Shown: piece after piece, positions 1-9,222 of the stretch
Layout of the letters: each line of letters starts with the position of its first letter
How positions within the stretch are numbered: position 1 is the stretch's first letter
Source of the DNA: [Streptosporangium] indianense
GTDB lineage: Bacteria > Actinomycetota > Actinomycetes > Streptomycetales > Streptomycetaceae
DNA: 47,219 nt
Assembly (NCBI RefSeq): GCF_021474405.1
Contig: NZ_JAKEIO010000056.1
Coordinates: 1 to 47,219 of the forward strand
Direction of reading: 5' to 3'
Made by a program: the position numbers and the translations under genes
The notes under the pieces: model-generated
What the model was told of the DNA's origin: nothing
The model's input: the letters and a program-made list of their open reading frames with translations, nothing else
The model's database searches: none

Positions 1-245
1 CCCCCGTCCGCCTCCGCCACCCTCCGCTTCGCCCCCGTCAGCAACTGCCCACTGATCCCCACCAGCAGCTCCGCGAGCATCGCGTCCTTGCCCGCGAAGT
101 GCCGGTACAGCCCGGGCCCGCTGATCCCGACCGCGGCGCCTATCTCGTCGACTCCGACCCCGTGGAAGCCCCGCTCGGCGAACAGCCGAGCGGCCTCCTT
201 GAGGATCTGCTCACGGCGGGTGGGGGCGTCGGTTCTGGTGGCCAT
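1..245 (-). CDS. TetR family transcriptional regulator (3' end cut by window)
   Basis: The reverse strand from 245 reads MATRTDAPTRREQILKEAAR and continues with a typical TetR N-terminal helix-turn-helix (residues about 12-58: an F-x-E-R-G-F turn, V-D-E-I-G-A-A-V-G-I-S helix, then G-L-Y-R-H-F-A-G-K). Only 81 codons lie in the window, so the ligand-binding domain is not seen. It is divergent from the acyl-CoA carboxylase operon, and two inverted repeats sit between them at 267-312. By position and family it is probably the repressor of that operon and of itself, with an acyl-CoA or fatty-acid-type ligand. That role is inference; the family assignment is direct from sequence. Confidence 0.9.
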   Translation of the reverse strand, partial: MATRTDAPTRREQILKEAARLFAERGFHGVGVDEIGAAVGISGPGLYRHFAGKDAMLAELLVGISGQLLTGAKRRVAEADG

Positions 246-266
246 GAAATCAATTCTAGACAGCGA

Positions 267-312
267 GGTTAGCGGTCGTTAACCTGAAGGAAATGCGTTA
301 ACGCTCATTAAC
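267..312. promoter_or_regulatory. Two inverted-repeat operator candidates in the TetR/accD1 divergent promoter
   Basis: Two related imperfect palindromes occur 12 bp apart: GGTTAGCG-GT-CGTTAACC at 267-284 and GTTAACG-CT-CATTAAC at 297-312. Both have the pattern GTTAaCG-N2-CGTTAAC with one arm mismatch each. They lie in the 87-bp gap between the divergent TetR gene (start 245) and accD1 (start 333), the usual place for a TetR operator that controls both directions. That they bind this TetR is inferred. Confidence 0.6.
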
Positions 313-332
313 AAGGTGAGGGGACCCGCAGG

Positions 333-1949
<1,617 letters not shown>

Positions 1950-1963
1950 GGGGACGGACGACG

Positions 1964-3880
1964 ATGTTCGAGACAGTACTGGTGGCCAACCGCGGCGAGA
2001 TCGCCGTACGCGTCATCCGGACGCTGCGGTCGATGGGCGTGCGCTCGGTGGCCGTCTTCTCCGACGCGGACGCCGACGCCCGGCACGTGCGCGAGGCGGA
2101 CACGGCGGTCCGGATCGGCCCGCCTCCCGCCTCCGAGAGCTACCTGTCGGTGGAGCGCCTGCTGGAGGCCGCGGCCCGCACGGGCGCGCAGGCCGTCCAC
2201 CCGGGCTACGGCTTCCTCGCGGAGAACGCGGCCTTCGCGCGCGCCTGCGCCGACGCGGGCCTGGTCTTCATCGGCCCGCCCGCGGACGCGATCGCCCTGA
2301 TGGGCGACAAGATCCGCGCCAAGGAGACGGTCCAGGAGGCCGGGGTGCCGGTGGTGCCCGGCGGGCGCGACCCGGATCTGGCGGAGGCGGCCCGCGCGCT
2401 GGGCGCGCCCGTGCTGCTCAAGCCCAGCGCGGGCGGCGGCGGCAAGGGCATGCGCCTGGTGCGGGACCTGACCCGGCTGGAGGACGAGATCGCGTCGGCC
2501 CGCCGCGAGGCCCGCGCCTCGTTCGGCGACGACACGCTCCTGGTGGAGCGCTGGATCGACCGTCCCCGCCACATCGAGATCCAGGTCCTGGCGGACGGCC
2601 ACGGCAACGTGGTCCACCTGGGCGAGCGCGAGTGCTCCCTCCAGCGCCGCCACCAGAAGATCATCGAGGAGGCGCCGAGCGTCCTCCTCGACGAGGAGAC
2701 CCGCTCCGCGATGGGCGAGGCGGCCGTCCAGGCGGCCCGTTCCTGCGGATACCGGGGCGCGGGCACGGTGGAGTTCATCGTCCCCGGCGGCGACCCGTCG
2801 TCGTACTACTTCATGGAGATGAACACCCGCCTCCAGGTGGAGCACCCGGTCACCGAGCTGATCACGGGTCTGGACCTGGTCGAGTGGCAGCTGCGGGTCG
2901 CCGCGGGCGAGCCCCTCGGCTTCACGCAGCAGGACGTACGGCTGACCGGTCACGCGGTGGAGGCCCGTATCTGCGCCGAGGACCCGGCCCGCGGTTTCCT
3001 CCCCTCCGGCGGCACGATCCTGCGGCTGCGCGAGCCGCAGGGCGACGGCGTGCGCACCGACTCCGGCCTCACCGAGGGCACGGAGGTCGGCAGCCTCTAC
3101 GACCCGATGCTCTCCAAGGTCATCGCGTACGGCCCCGACCGTGCGACGGCCCTGCGCAAGCTCCGCTCGGCCCTGGCGGAGACGGTCACGCTCGGCGTGC
3201 AGACGAACGCCGGGTTCCTGCGCCGTCTGCTCGCCCACCCGGCGGTGGTCGCCGGAGACATGGACACCGGCCTGGTCGAGCGCGAGGTGGACGACCTGGT
3301 CGCCACAGGCGTCCCCGAGGAGGTGTACGAGGCGGCCGCAGCCGTACGTCTGGAGGCGCTGAAGCCGGAGCCGGGCGGCTGGACGGACCCCTTCTCGGTC
3401 CCGAGCGGCTGGCGCCTGGGCGGCGAGCCGAAGCGTCCGGCCTTCCCCCTGCGCGTGCAGGAGCCCCTGGAGTACACCCCGCGCGGCACGGCCACGGTCG
3501 CCGGTGACCGGGTGACGGTGACCCTGGACGGCGTCCGGCACACCTTCCACCGCGCCGCCGACTGGCTCGGCCGCGACGGCGACGCCTGGCACGTCCGCGA
3601 CCACGACCCGGTGGCCGCGTCCCTGACCCGTTCGGCGCACGCGGGTGCCGATTCCCTCACCGCGCCCATGCCCGGCACGGTGACGGTGGTGAAGGTCGCG
3701 GTCGGCGACGAGGTGAGCGCCGGTCAGAGCCTGCTGGTGGTGGAGGCGATGAAGATGGAGCACGTCATCTCCGCACCGCACGCCGGCAAGGTCGCCGAAC
3801 TGGACGTGGCACCCGGCACCACGGTCGCCATGGACCAGGTGCTGGCGGTCATCGCACCGCACGAGGAGGCGGCGGAATGA
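1964..3880 (+). CDS. accA1: Acyl-CoA carboxylase alpha subunit: biotin carboxylase plus biotin carrier domain
   Basis: A 638-residue biotin-dependent carboxylase alpha chain. It starts MFETVLVANRGEIAVRVIRT, the biotin carboxylase N-domain, followed by an ATP-grasp region with a glycine-rich loop (SAGGGGKGM near residue 160) and the catalytic stretch MEMNTRLQVEHPVTE near 285-300. The C-terminus is a biotinyl domain with the EAMKMEH motif, the biotinylated lysine being about residue 597. It supplies carboxybiotin to accD1. ATG 1964 is preferred over an upstream in-frame ATG at 1946 because it aligns with the family start. It begins 14 bp after accD1 and its stop overlaps the hmgL start (ATGA). 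Confidence 0.94.
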   Translation: MFETVLVANRGEIAVRVIRTLRSMGVRSVAVFSDADADARHVREADTAVRIGPPPASESYLSVERLLEAAARTGAQAVHPGYGFLAENAAFARACADAGLVFIGPPADAIALMGDKIRAKETVQEAGVPVVPGGRDPDLAEAARALGAPVLLKPSAGGGGKGMRLVRDLTRLEDEIASARREARASFGDDTLLVERWIDRPRHIEIQVLADGHGNVVHLGERECSLQRRHQKIIEEAPSVLLDEETRSAMGEAAVQAARSCGYRGAGTVEFIVPGGDPSSYYFMEMNTRLQVEHPVTELITGLDLVEWQLRVAAGEPLGFTQQDVRLTGHAVEARICAEDPARGFLPSGGTILRLREPQGDGVRTDSGLTEGTEVGSLYDPMLSKVIAYGPDRATALRKLRSALAETVTLGVQTNAGFLRRLLAHPAVVAGDMDTGLVEREVDDLVATGVPEEVYEAAAAVRLEALKPEPGGWTDPFSVPSGWRLGGEPKRPAFPLRVQEPLEYTPRGTATVAGDRVTVTLDGVRHTFHRAADWLGRDGDAWHVRDHDPVAASLTRSAHAGADSLTAPMPGTVTVVKVAVGDEVSAGQSLLVVEAMKMEHVISAPHAGKVAELDVAPGTTVAMDQVLAVIAPHEEAAE

Positions 3881-4827
3881 CAGTCCCAGGGCTTCCCATG
3901 ACCGTCCCGAGCAGGGATCTCCCCACCCGCGTCCGCATCCATGAGGTCGGCGCCCGGGACGGCCTGCAGAACGAGAAGGCGACGGTCCCCACGGTCATCA
4001 AGGCGGAGTTCATCCGCCGCCTGGCCGGCGCGGGTCTGACGACGATCGAGGCGACGAGCTTCGTCCACCCCAAGTGGGTCCCCCAACTGGCGGACGCGGA
4101 GCAGCTGTTCCCGGTGGTCGCCGACCTGCCCGTCGCGCTCCCGGTCCTGGTCCCGAACGAACGGGGCCTGGACCGCGCCCTGGCGCTGGGCGCCCGCCGG
4201 GTGGCCGTCTTCGCCAGCGCCACGGAGTCCTTCGCCAAGGCCAACCTCAACCGCACGGTGGACGAGGCCCTGGCGATGTTCGAGCCGGTGGTGACGCGCG
4301 CCAAGGCCGATGCGGTCCACGTCCGCGGCTACCTCTCCATGTGCTTCGGCGACCCCTGGGAGGGCGGTGTCCCGATCCCCCAGGTGGTGCGGGTCTGCCG
4401 GGCCCTGCTGGACATGGGCTGCGACGAACTGAGCCTGGGCGACACGATCGGCGTGGCGACGCCCGGGCACGTGGTCGCACTCCTGGCGGCCCTGGACGAG
4501 GCGGGCATCCCGCCCGCCACGCTCGCGGTCCACTTCCACGACACCTACGGCCAGGCCCTGGCCAACACCCTGGCGGCGCTCCAGCAGGGCGTCACGACGA
4601 TCGACGCCTCGGCGGGCGGCCTCGGCGGCTGCCCGTACGCGAAGTCGGCGACGGGCAATCTCGCCACCGAAGACCTCGTGTGGATGCTGCGGGGCCTCGG
4701 CATCGACACCGGAATCGACCTCGGCCGCCTCGTCGCCACGAGCACGTGGATGGCCGCCCACCTGGGCCGACCCAGCCCGTCCCGCACCGTCCGAGCCCTG
4801 TCCCACGAGGACACCGAGGAGCACTGA
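3877..4827 (+). CDS. hmgL: Hydroxymethylglutaryl-CoA lyase
   Basis: A 316-residue HMGL-like TIM-barrel lyase that cleaves HMG-CoA into acetyl-CoA and acetoacetate, the last step of leucine catabolism. Visible signatures are RIHEVGARDGLQNE near residues 20-33 (metal/substrate loop), HFHDTYGQAL (His-x-His metal ligands) near 215-225 and GLGGCPYAKSATGN near 248-261, containing the catalytic cysteine loop. The start at 3877 overlaps the accA1 stop as ATGA with GAGGAGG just upstream, indicating translational coupling; an ATG at 3898 is also possible. A 45-bp diverged copy of its codons 15-29 lies downstream at 8668-8712. Confidence 0.95.
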   Translation: MTVPGLPMTVPSRDLPTRVRIHEVGARDGLQNEKATVPTVIKAEFIRRLAGAGLTTIEATSFVHPKWVPQLADAEQLFPVVADLPVALPVLVPNERGLDRALALGARRVAVFASATESFAKANLNRTVDEALAMFEPVVTRAKADAVHVRGYLSMCFGDPWEGGVPIPQVVRVCRALLDMGCDELSLGDTIGVATPGHVVALLAALDEAGIPPATLAVHFHDTYGQALANTLAALQQGVTTIDASAGGLGGCPYAKSATGNLATEDLVWMLRGLGIDTGIDLGRLVATSTWMAAHLGRPSPSRTVRALSHEDTEEH

Positions 4828-4832
4828 TCACC

Positions 4833-5993
4833 ATGGACTACCGTCTCTCCCCCGAACTGGAGGAACTCCGCCGCACGGTCGAGGAGTTCGCACACGAGGT
4901 GGTGGCGCCGAAGATCGGCGACTTCTACGAGCGGCACGAGTTCCCGTACGAGATCGTCCGCGAGATGGGCCGCATGGGCCTGTTCGGCCTGCCGTTCCCG
5001 GAGGAGTACGGCGGCATGGGCGGTGACTACCTCGCGTTGGGCGTGGCCCTGGAGGAGCTGGCCCGGGTCGACTCCTCGATCGCCATCACCCTGGAAGCCG
5101 GCGTCTCGCTGGGCGCGATGCCGATCCACCTCTACGGCACCGAGGCGCAGAAACAGGAGTGGCTCCCCCGGCTCTGCTCGGGCGAGATCCTGGGCGCGTT
5201 CGGCCTGACGGAGCCCGACGGCGGCAGCGACGCGGGCGCGACCCGCACGACGGCACGCCTGGACGCCTCCACGAACGAGTGGGTCATCAACGGCACGAAG
5301 TGCTTCATCACCAACTCGGGCACGGACATCACGGGCCTGGTGACGGTCACGGCGGTCACGGGCCGCAAGCCCGACGGCAGGCCGCAGATCTCCTCGATCA
5401 TCGTCCCGTCCGGCACACCGGGCTTCACGGTCGCCGCCCCGTACTCCAAGGTCGGCTGGAACGCCTCGGACACCCGAGAGCTGTCCTTCACGGACGTCCG
5501 GGTCCCGGCGGAGAACCTCCTGGGCGAGGAGGGCCGCGGCTACGCCCAGTTCCTGCGCATCCTCGACGAGGGCAGGATCGCGATCGCGGCCCTGGCGACG
5601 GGTCTGGCGCAGGGCTGCGTGGACGAGTCGGTCAAGTACGCGAAGGAACGCCACGCCTTCGGCAAGCCGATCGCGGCGAACCAGGCCATCCAGTTCAAGA
5701 TCGCGGACATGGAGATGAAGGCCCACACTGCCCGCCTGGCCTGGCGCGACGCGGCGGCCCGCCTGGTGACCGGCGCTTCCTTCAAGAAGGAGGCGGCCCT
5801 GGCCAAGCTCCACTCCTCCACGGTCGCGGTGGACAACGCCCGAGAGGCCACCCAGATCCACGGCGGCTACGGCTTCATGAACGAGTACCCGGTGGCCCGC
5901 ATGTGGCGAGACTCCAAGATCCTGGAGATCGGCGAGGGCACAAGCGAGGTCCAGCGGATGCTGATCGCACGGGAGTTGGGGCTGGTGGGCTGA
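4833..5993 (+). CDS. acdH: Acyl-CoA dehydrogenase
   Basis: A 386-residue FAD-dependent acyl-CoA dehydrogenase. It has the N-terminal helical domain, the signature FGLTEPDGGSDAG (about residues 125-137), the middle beta domain with CFITNSGTD, and the C-terminal helical domain ending IHGGYGFMNEYPVARMWRDS and EGTSEVQRMLIAREL. A glutamate occupies the usual catalytic-base position before GTSE (about E368), whereas classical isovaleryl-CoA dehydrogenases have a different residue there and use a glutamate in another helix. This fits a broader branched/short-chain substrate range, as I recall reported for Streptomyces AcdH. It starts 5 bp after hmgL with GAGGAG upstream and is the last gene of the operon. 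Confidence 0.94.
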   Translation: MDYRLSPELEELRRTVEEFAHEVVAPKIGDFYERHEFPYEIVREMGRMGLFGLPFPEEYGGMGGDYLALGVALEELARVDSSIAITLEAGVSLGAMPIHLYGTEAQKQEWLPRLCSGEILGAFGLTEPDGGSDAGATRTTARLDASTNEWVINGTKCFITNSGTDITGLVTVTAVTGRKPDGRPQISSIIVPSGTPGFTVAAPYSKVGWNASDTRELSFTDVRVPAENLLGEEGRGYAQFLRILDEGRIAIAALATGLAQGCVDESVKYAKERHAFGKPIAANQAIQFKIADMEMKAHTARLAWRDAAARLVTGASFKKEAALAKLHSSTVAVDNAREATQIHGGYGFMNEYPVARMWRDSKILEIGEGTSEVQRMLIARELGLVG

Positions 5994-6078
5994 CGCAAAC
6001 AATTAGGCACTGGTGTGAGGCGTGCCGGGTAATCGCAACCTGAGACTTGAAAGGCCGCCGGTCGCGCTTGCGTTGAGG

Positions 6079-6261
6079 AACGGGAATCTGCGGCAGCACT
6101 TCCCTAGCAGTACCGGCCTGTACGCCCGCAGACGCCAGCGCCTCGACATCGTCGCCATAGAACTCAACGGCCGCCTACGCTAAAGGCTCGGCTGGGAAAC
6201 TCCCAGCCGAGCGCCCGTACAAACCATTCGCAGCCTGATCGACGACCTGCCACCGCGATGA
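6079..6261 (+). pseudogene. IS30-type transposase C-terminal relic
   Basis: Reading from 6079 gives NGNLRQHFPSSTGLYARRRQ, then RLDIVAIELNGRLR, an in-frame TAA, then RLGWETPSRAP and a natural stop at 6259-6261. This follows the pattern I know from the end of IS30-family transposases (N-T-N-G-L-L-R-Q-Y-F-P-K-G-T-D-L, D-A-V-A-x-E-L-N-x-R-P-R-K-x-L-G-W-x-T-P). The stop codon replaces the lysine before L-G-W, and the whole N-terminal and most of the catalytic domain are missing. No terminal inverted repeats were recognised. It marks an old insertion next to the acquired glycosyltransferase. Confidence 0.72.
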
Positions 6262-6294
6262 TCACCTGCCACGCACGGTGGAGCCTTCGTCAAG

Positions 6295-6423
6295 TCACCA
6301 TCGCGGCAGCAGGAGCTTGTTCCGAACAGCCTCGTCAGACAGCCACTCCTCGGACTCGTGAAAAATCACGAGCTCACCCAATTCTCGCTGCACAGACTCG
6401 TCGAGCGATCCCCGCAGCATCAT
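6295..6423 (-). CDS. Short ORF or gene remnant of unknown function
   Basis: A 42-residue reverse-strand ORF starting MMLRGSLDESVQRELGELVI and ending LLLPRW. Its acidic, helical-looking composition (E-S-E-E-W-L-S-D-E-A-V) is more protein-like than the usual shadow ORFs of this DNA, but no ribosome site precedes it and an in-frame stop lies four codons upstream of the first ATG. It is more likely the tail of a decayed gene in this island than a functional peptide. I do not recognise it. Confidence 0.25.
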   Translation of the reverse strand: MMLRGSLDESVQRELGELVIFHESEEWLSDEAVRNKLLLPRW

Positions 6424-6630
6424 TGAAGCAGCTCAAATCACTCATCAAGCCAACTGGCCGAAACCCGCTCCGAGCTGCGACATCTCCATGAGGCCACTTC
6501 GCAGACACTGTTACTCCGTGGTATCTTCACATCCCGTATGGCACCTCCTCCGCGCCCGGATTGACCACCGGGCGGGCTCTGACCAAGCCGAAAGGGGGAG
6601 CGTGGACCGTTTCTCCGGGGGAGCTTCACC

Positions 6631-8628
6631 ATGGCCGGCCCTGCCGTTTCCGTGATTATTGCTGCGTACAATGCGATGCCTTACATCACGCGCTGCATCA
6701 CCTCGGTCGCCGAGCAAAGCATCGGCCAGGACGCCCTGGAGATCCTGGCCGTCGATGACGGTTCGACCGACGGAACGGGCGAAGAGCTGGACCGGCTCGC
6801 AAAGGAATATCCCGCGCTCTTACGGGTCTTGCACCAGTCGAATTCCGGCGGACCCTCAGCCCCGCGAAACACGGGGCTCGACCACGCCCGGGGCACGTTC
6901 GTCTTCTTCCTGGACGCCGACGACTATCTGGGCCCAGAGGCGTTGGAACGCATGGTGGCCATGGCCGAGCGGAACAGCACCGACATCGTGCTCGGCAAGA
7001 TGGTGGGGGTCGGCGGACGCGGGGCTCCCACCTCGATGTTCCGCCGCAACCAGCCCCGCACCGACGTCTTCTCGTCCCGTGTGTACTGGACCCTGAACCC
7101 CATGAAGCTGTTCCGCCGCGAGCTCCTGGAGCGGCTTGAGCTGCGGTTCCCGACGGATCTGAAGATCGGCGAGGACCAGCTGTTCGTCGCCCCCGCCTAT
7201 CTCCACGCGGACGGCATCTCGGTCCTCGCCGACTACGACTGCCTCTTCTGGGTCGAGCGCGAGGACAGCGGCAACATCACTCTGCGGACCGGCGGATCCG
7301 AGCCCCGGTTGCGATTCCTGCCGCGCATGATCGACCTGCTCCTGGAGCAGGTGCCCCCCGGCGTCGGCCGTGATCACCTGGCCCATCGCCATCTGACCGT
7401 CGAAGTGCAGCAGCTCCTCGACCATCTGGTGCACGAGCCCCGCCCCGAGCAGGAGAAGGCCCTGGCCCGGCTCGCCGAGGCCATCACCCCTCTGTGGCAC
7501 GAGGGGCTGAACGACCGGCTGTCGGCCATGGCTCGCCTGCGCCTGCACCTCGTACGCCACAGCATGCTGGACGAACTGCTGGAACTCGTCCGCTTCGAGG
7601 GCCGGCTGGCCGAGAGCGACGTGTCGACGCCGGTCCTCGTCGACGGTGGCCGCGCCTACGCTCGCTACCCCTACCTTCGCGACCCGTCCCGCCGGATACC
7701 CGACGCCTGTTACGACGTGACCCGCCAACTCGGAGTGCGGCATCTGGTGAACCGCGCCGAACTGCACGGCACCGTGCTGCATCTGGCCGGACACGGTTAC
7801 CTGCACCGCGTCGCCACCGAAGACGTATCCACCGAGCTGGTGCTGCGTGAGCGGGACAGCGGGGCAGAACACCGGCTTCCGGTCACGCACACGGCGACAC
7901 CCGGGCTCGGCGACGAAGAGGACCAAGGGCGGTACCGCTACGACAGGGCCGGCTTTGAAGCCGCCGTCGACATCACCACCGCCGCCGACGGCGAGCCCCT
8001 TCCGGACGGCCTCTGGGACATCTCCCTCTCGGTCGGCGCCCAAGGCGTGTCCCGCGAGGTGCGGATCGGCAGCAAGAGGCGCAGCGACGTCTCCGGCGCC
8101 CCGGCGACGCACCTCGTGGGCAGCGGTGAGGCGCTCCGGGCCGTGACGCTCTACGCCACCAGACCCCACGGCAACTTCACGCTCGACATCGGCGAGCGCA
8201 AGCACGAGGTCCTGCCCCACCTGAGTCTCGACGACGTCCGGTGGGCGACCGGCACCCCCGCGGAACTGGAGTTGACCGGCCGCTGCACGCTCGCCGCCCT
8301 CCCCGGCGGCGCTCTGGCCGTCCAGCTCGAGGACGGCACGGGCAGGACCGCCGCCTTCCCCGTCAGCCTCGGCTCACCAGCCGACGGCGACTTCATCGTG
8401 CGTATACCGGTCACCGAGCTCCCGGCCGGAGTGTGGACGGGACAGCTACGCCTCGGGCCGTGGACGCTGCGCCTGCCTCCGCTTCCCCAGGACCTTCAGC
8501 CGGCCAAGTGGCGCCGCCGTGGCCTTCCTTGGTACGCGAAGTTCGCACCAGGTCGCGGTGAGGAGTTCGTGCTGCAGGTCGCCCGCACCGATCTGCTCCG
8601 GGCCGTCACCGGCCGTCTCACATCGTAG
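6631..8628 (+). CDS. Family 2 glycosyltransferase with long C-terminal region (TTA-containing)
   Basis: A 665-residue protein with an N-terminal GT-A fold glycosyltransferase of family 2: SVIIAAYNAMPYI near residue 7, VDDGSTDGT at 41-49, the metal-binding FFLDADDY near 92-99, and the acceptor-base motif IGEDQLF at 179-185. The remaining 380 residues lack clear motifs and have a beta-rich look, as in GT2 enzymes that build teichoic-acid-like or surface polymers. No signal peptide or membrane span is evident, so it is probably cytoplasmic or peripheral. Start chosen from CGGGGGAG 9 nt upstream. Codon 64 is TTA (6820-6822), making it a candidate bldA target. It lies between an IS30 relic and an hmgL fragment, which suggests acquisition. 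Substrate unknown. Confidence 0.85.
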   Translation: MAGPAVSVIIAAYNAMPYITRCITSVAEQSIGQDALEILAVDDGSTDGTGEELDRLAKEYPALLRVLHQSNSGGPSAPRNTGLDHARGTFVFFLDADDYLGPEALERMVAMAERNSTDIVLGKMVGVGGRGAPTSMFRRNQPRTDVFSSRVYWTLNPMKLFRRELLERLELRFPTDLKIGEDQLFVAPAYLHADGISVLADYDCLFWVEREDSGNITLRTGGSEPRLRFLPRMIDLLLEQVPPGVGRDHLAHRHLTVEVQQLLDHLVHEPRPEQEKALARLAEAITPLWHEGLNDRLSAMARLRLHLVRHSMLDELLELVRFEGRLAESDVSTPVLVDGGRAYARYPYLRDPSRRIPDACYDVTRQLGVRHLVNRAELHGTVLHLAGHGYLHRVATEDVSTELVLRERDSGAEHRLPVTHTATPGLGDEEDQGRYRYDRAGFEAAVDITTAADGEPLPDGLWDISLSVGAQGVSREVRIGSKRRSDVSGAPATHLVGSGEALRAVTLYATRPHGNFTLDIGERKHEVLPHLSLDDVRWATGTPAELELTGRCTLAALPGGALAVQLEDGTGRTAAFPVSLGSPADGDFIVRIPVTELPAGVWTGQLRLGPWTLRLPPLPQDLQPAKWRRRGLPWYAKFAPGRGEEFVLQVARTDLLRAVTGRLTS

Positions 8629-8667
8629 GAGACGCGCCGAGCGGACTCTCAGCCCCCGGTGCTGCGG

Positions 8668-8712
8668 ATCCCCACCCGCGTCCGCATCCACGAAGTCTGC
8701 GCCCGGGACGAC
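8668..8712 (+). pseudogene. Fragment of a second hmgL
   Basis: The 45 bp at 8668-8712 match hmgL 3919-3963 at 40 of 45 positions, including a 20-bp exact block (8671-8690 = 3922-3941). Read in frame it gives IPTRVRIHEVCARDD, corresponding to LPTRVRIHEVGARDG of HmgL. Similarity ends abruptly on both sides. It is a remnant of a duplicated or imported hmgL copy at the right edge of the glycosyltransferase island. Confidence 0.8.
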
Positions 8713-9133
8713 AAGAGCAGTGGTCACCGGCCGCGGTGGTCAGGACGCGGCCACGCCGGGCACATGAGTGCGATGGGCGGCAGGACGACCCGAGGGGCGT
8801 AACTGGACATACCGCAGCATTCCCTTGCGGAAAGCGCGCTTTGGGAACCGATGTTCGGTTCGGTGGCCACCGGGAACGCAGCAGTCGGCCACGCTGGGTA
8901 TCGCTGGATCACGTGTGACACAGGCCACGCGCTCCGATCTCCCCAACAGCCGTCCGTCGGGCCGCGATTTGGAGCGACCGCACATCACTCCTGCGCAACT
9001 GCACGCGAACCTAAGGGATTTCACGCTCCCCTCGGGGAAGTCCCCGCATCCTGACGCCCCGTGACCGGATCGCCGCCTCGCCGGGCATGACCCCCCGCAC
9101 CCCGAGCACAGATAAGGGGGCCTGGACATAAAA
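8713..9133. other. Intergenic stretch with no recognised gene
   Basis: About 420 bp between the hmgL fragment and the desE iron box. No ORF here has a ribosome site with family-like sequence; the longer reading frames look like composition artefacts. A weak hairpin (CGTCTC/GAGACG, 8614-8634) spans the end of the glycosyltransferase just before this region. The right part must hold the desE promoter, but I cannot fix its -35/-10 elements. Confidence 0.5.
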
Positions 9134-9152
9134 GCAGGTTAGGCTAACCTAA
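9134..9152. promoter_or_regulatory. Iron box upstream of desE (DmdR1/IdeR-type)
   Basis: The 19-mer at 9134-9152 contains GGTTAGGCTAACCTAA and matches the DtxR/IdeR/DmdR1 consensus TTAGGTTAGGCTAACCTAA except at the first two bases. It lies 70 bp before the desE start. In Streptomyces such boxes bind the Fe(II)-charged DmdR1 repressor, so desE should be derepressed on iron starvation. Confidence 0.92.
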
Positions 9153-9222
9153 GGTTGATCTCAGCCACGGGGTTGTCGGCCATGCCCGCAGTGGCTCCGT
9201 ACGCACGAAAGCAGACCCAGTC

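Larger units (their letters stand above)
5994..6630. other. Gene-poor, lower-GC gap holding a transposase relic
   Basis: This 637-bp stretch between acdH and the glycosyltransferase is visibly less GC-rich than the flanking genes. It contains the IS30-type relic at 6079-6261 and a short, protein-like reverse-strand ORF at 6295-6423. Near the right end there is an imperfect inverted repeat GCCCGG-N8-CCGGGC (6554-6573) upstream of the glycosyltransferase ribosome site. I see no complete gene and no convincing terminator for acdH; the GCTCGGCTGGGA hairpin at 6186-6212 is part of the transposase relic. Confidence 0.6.

Noticed and set aside
6186..6212. 12-bp hairpin as the acdH terminator
   Set aside because: It lies inside the transposase relic where such an inverted repeat is part of the L-G-W-x-T-P coding sequence, and no T tract follows.
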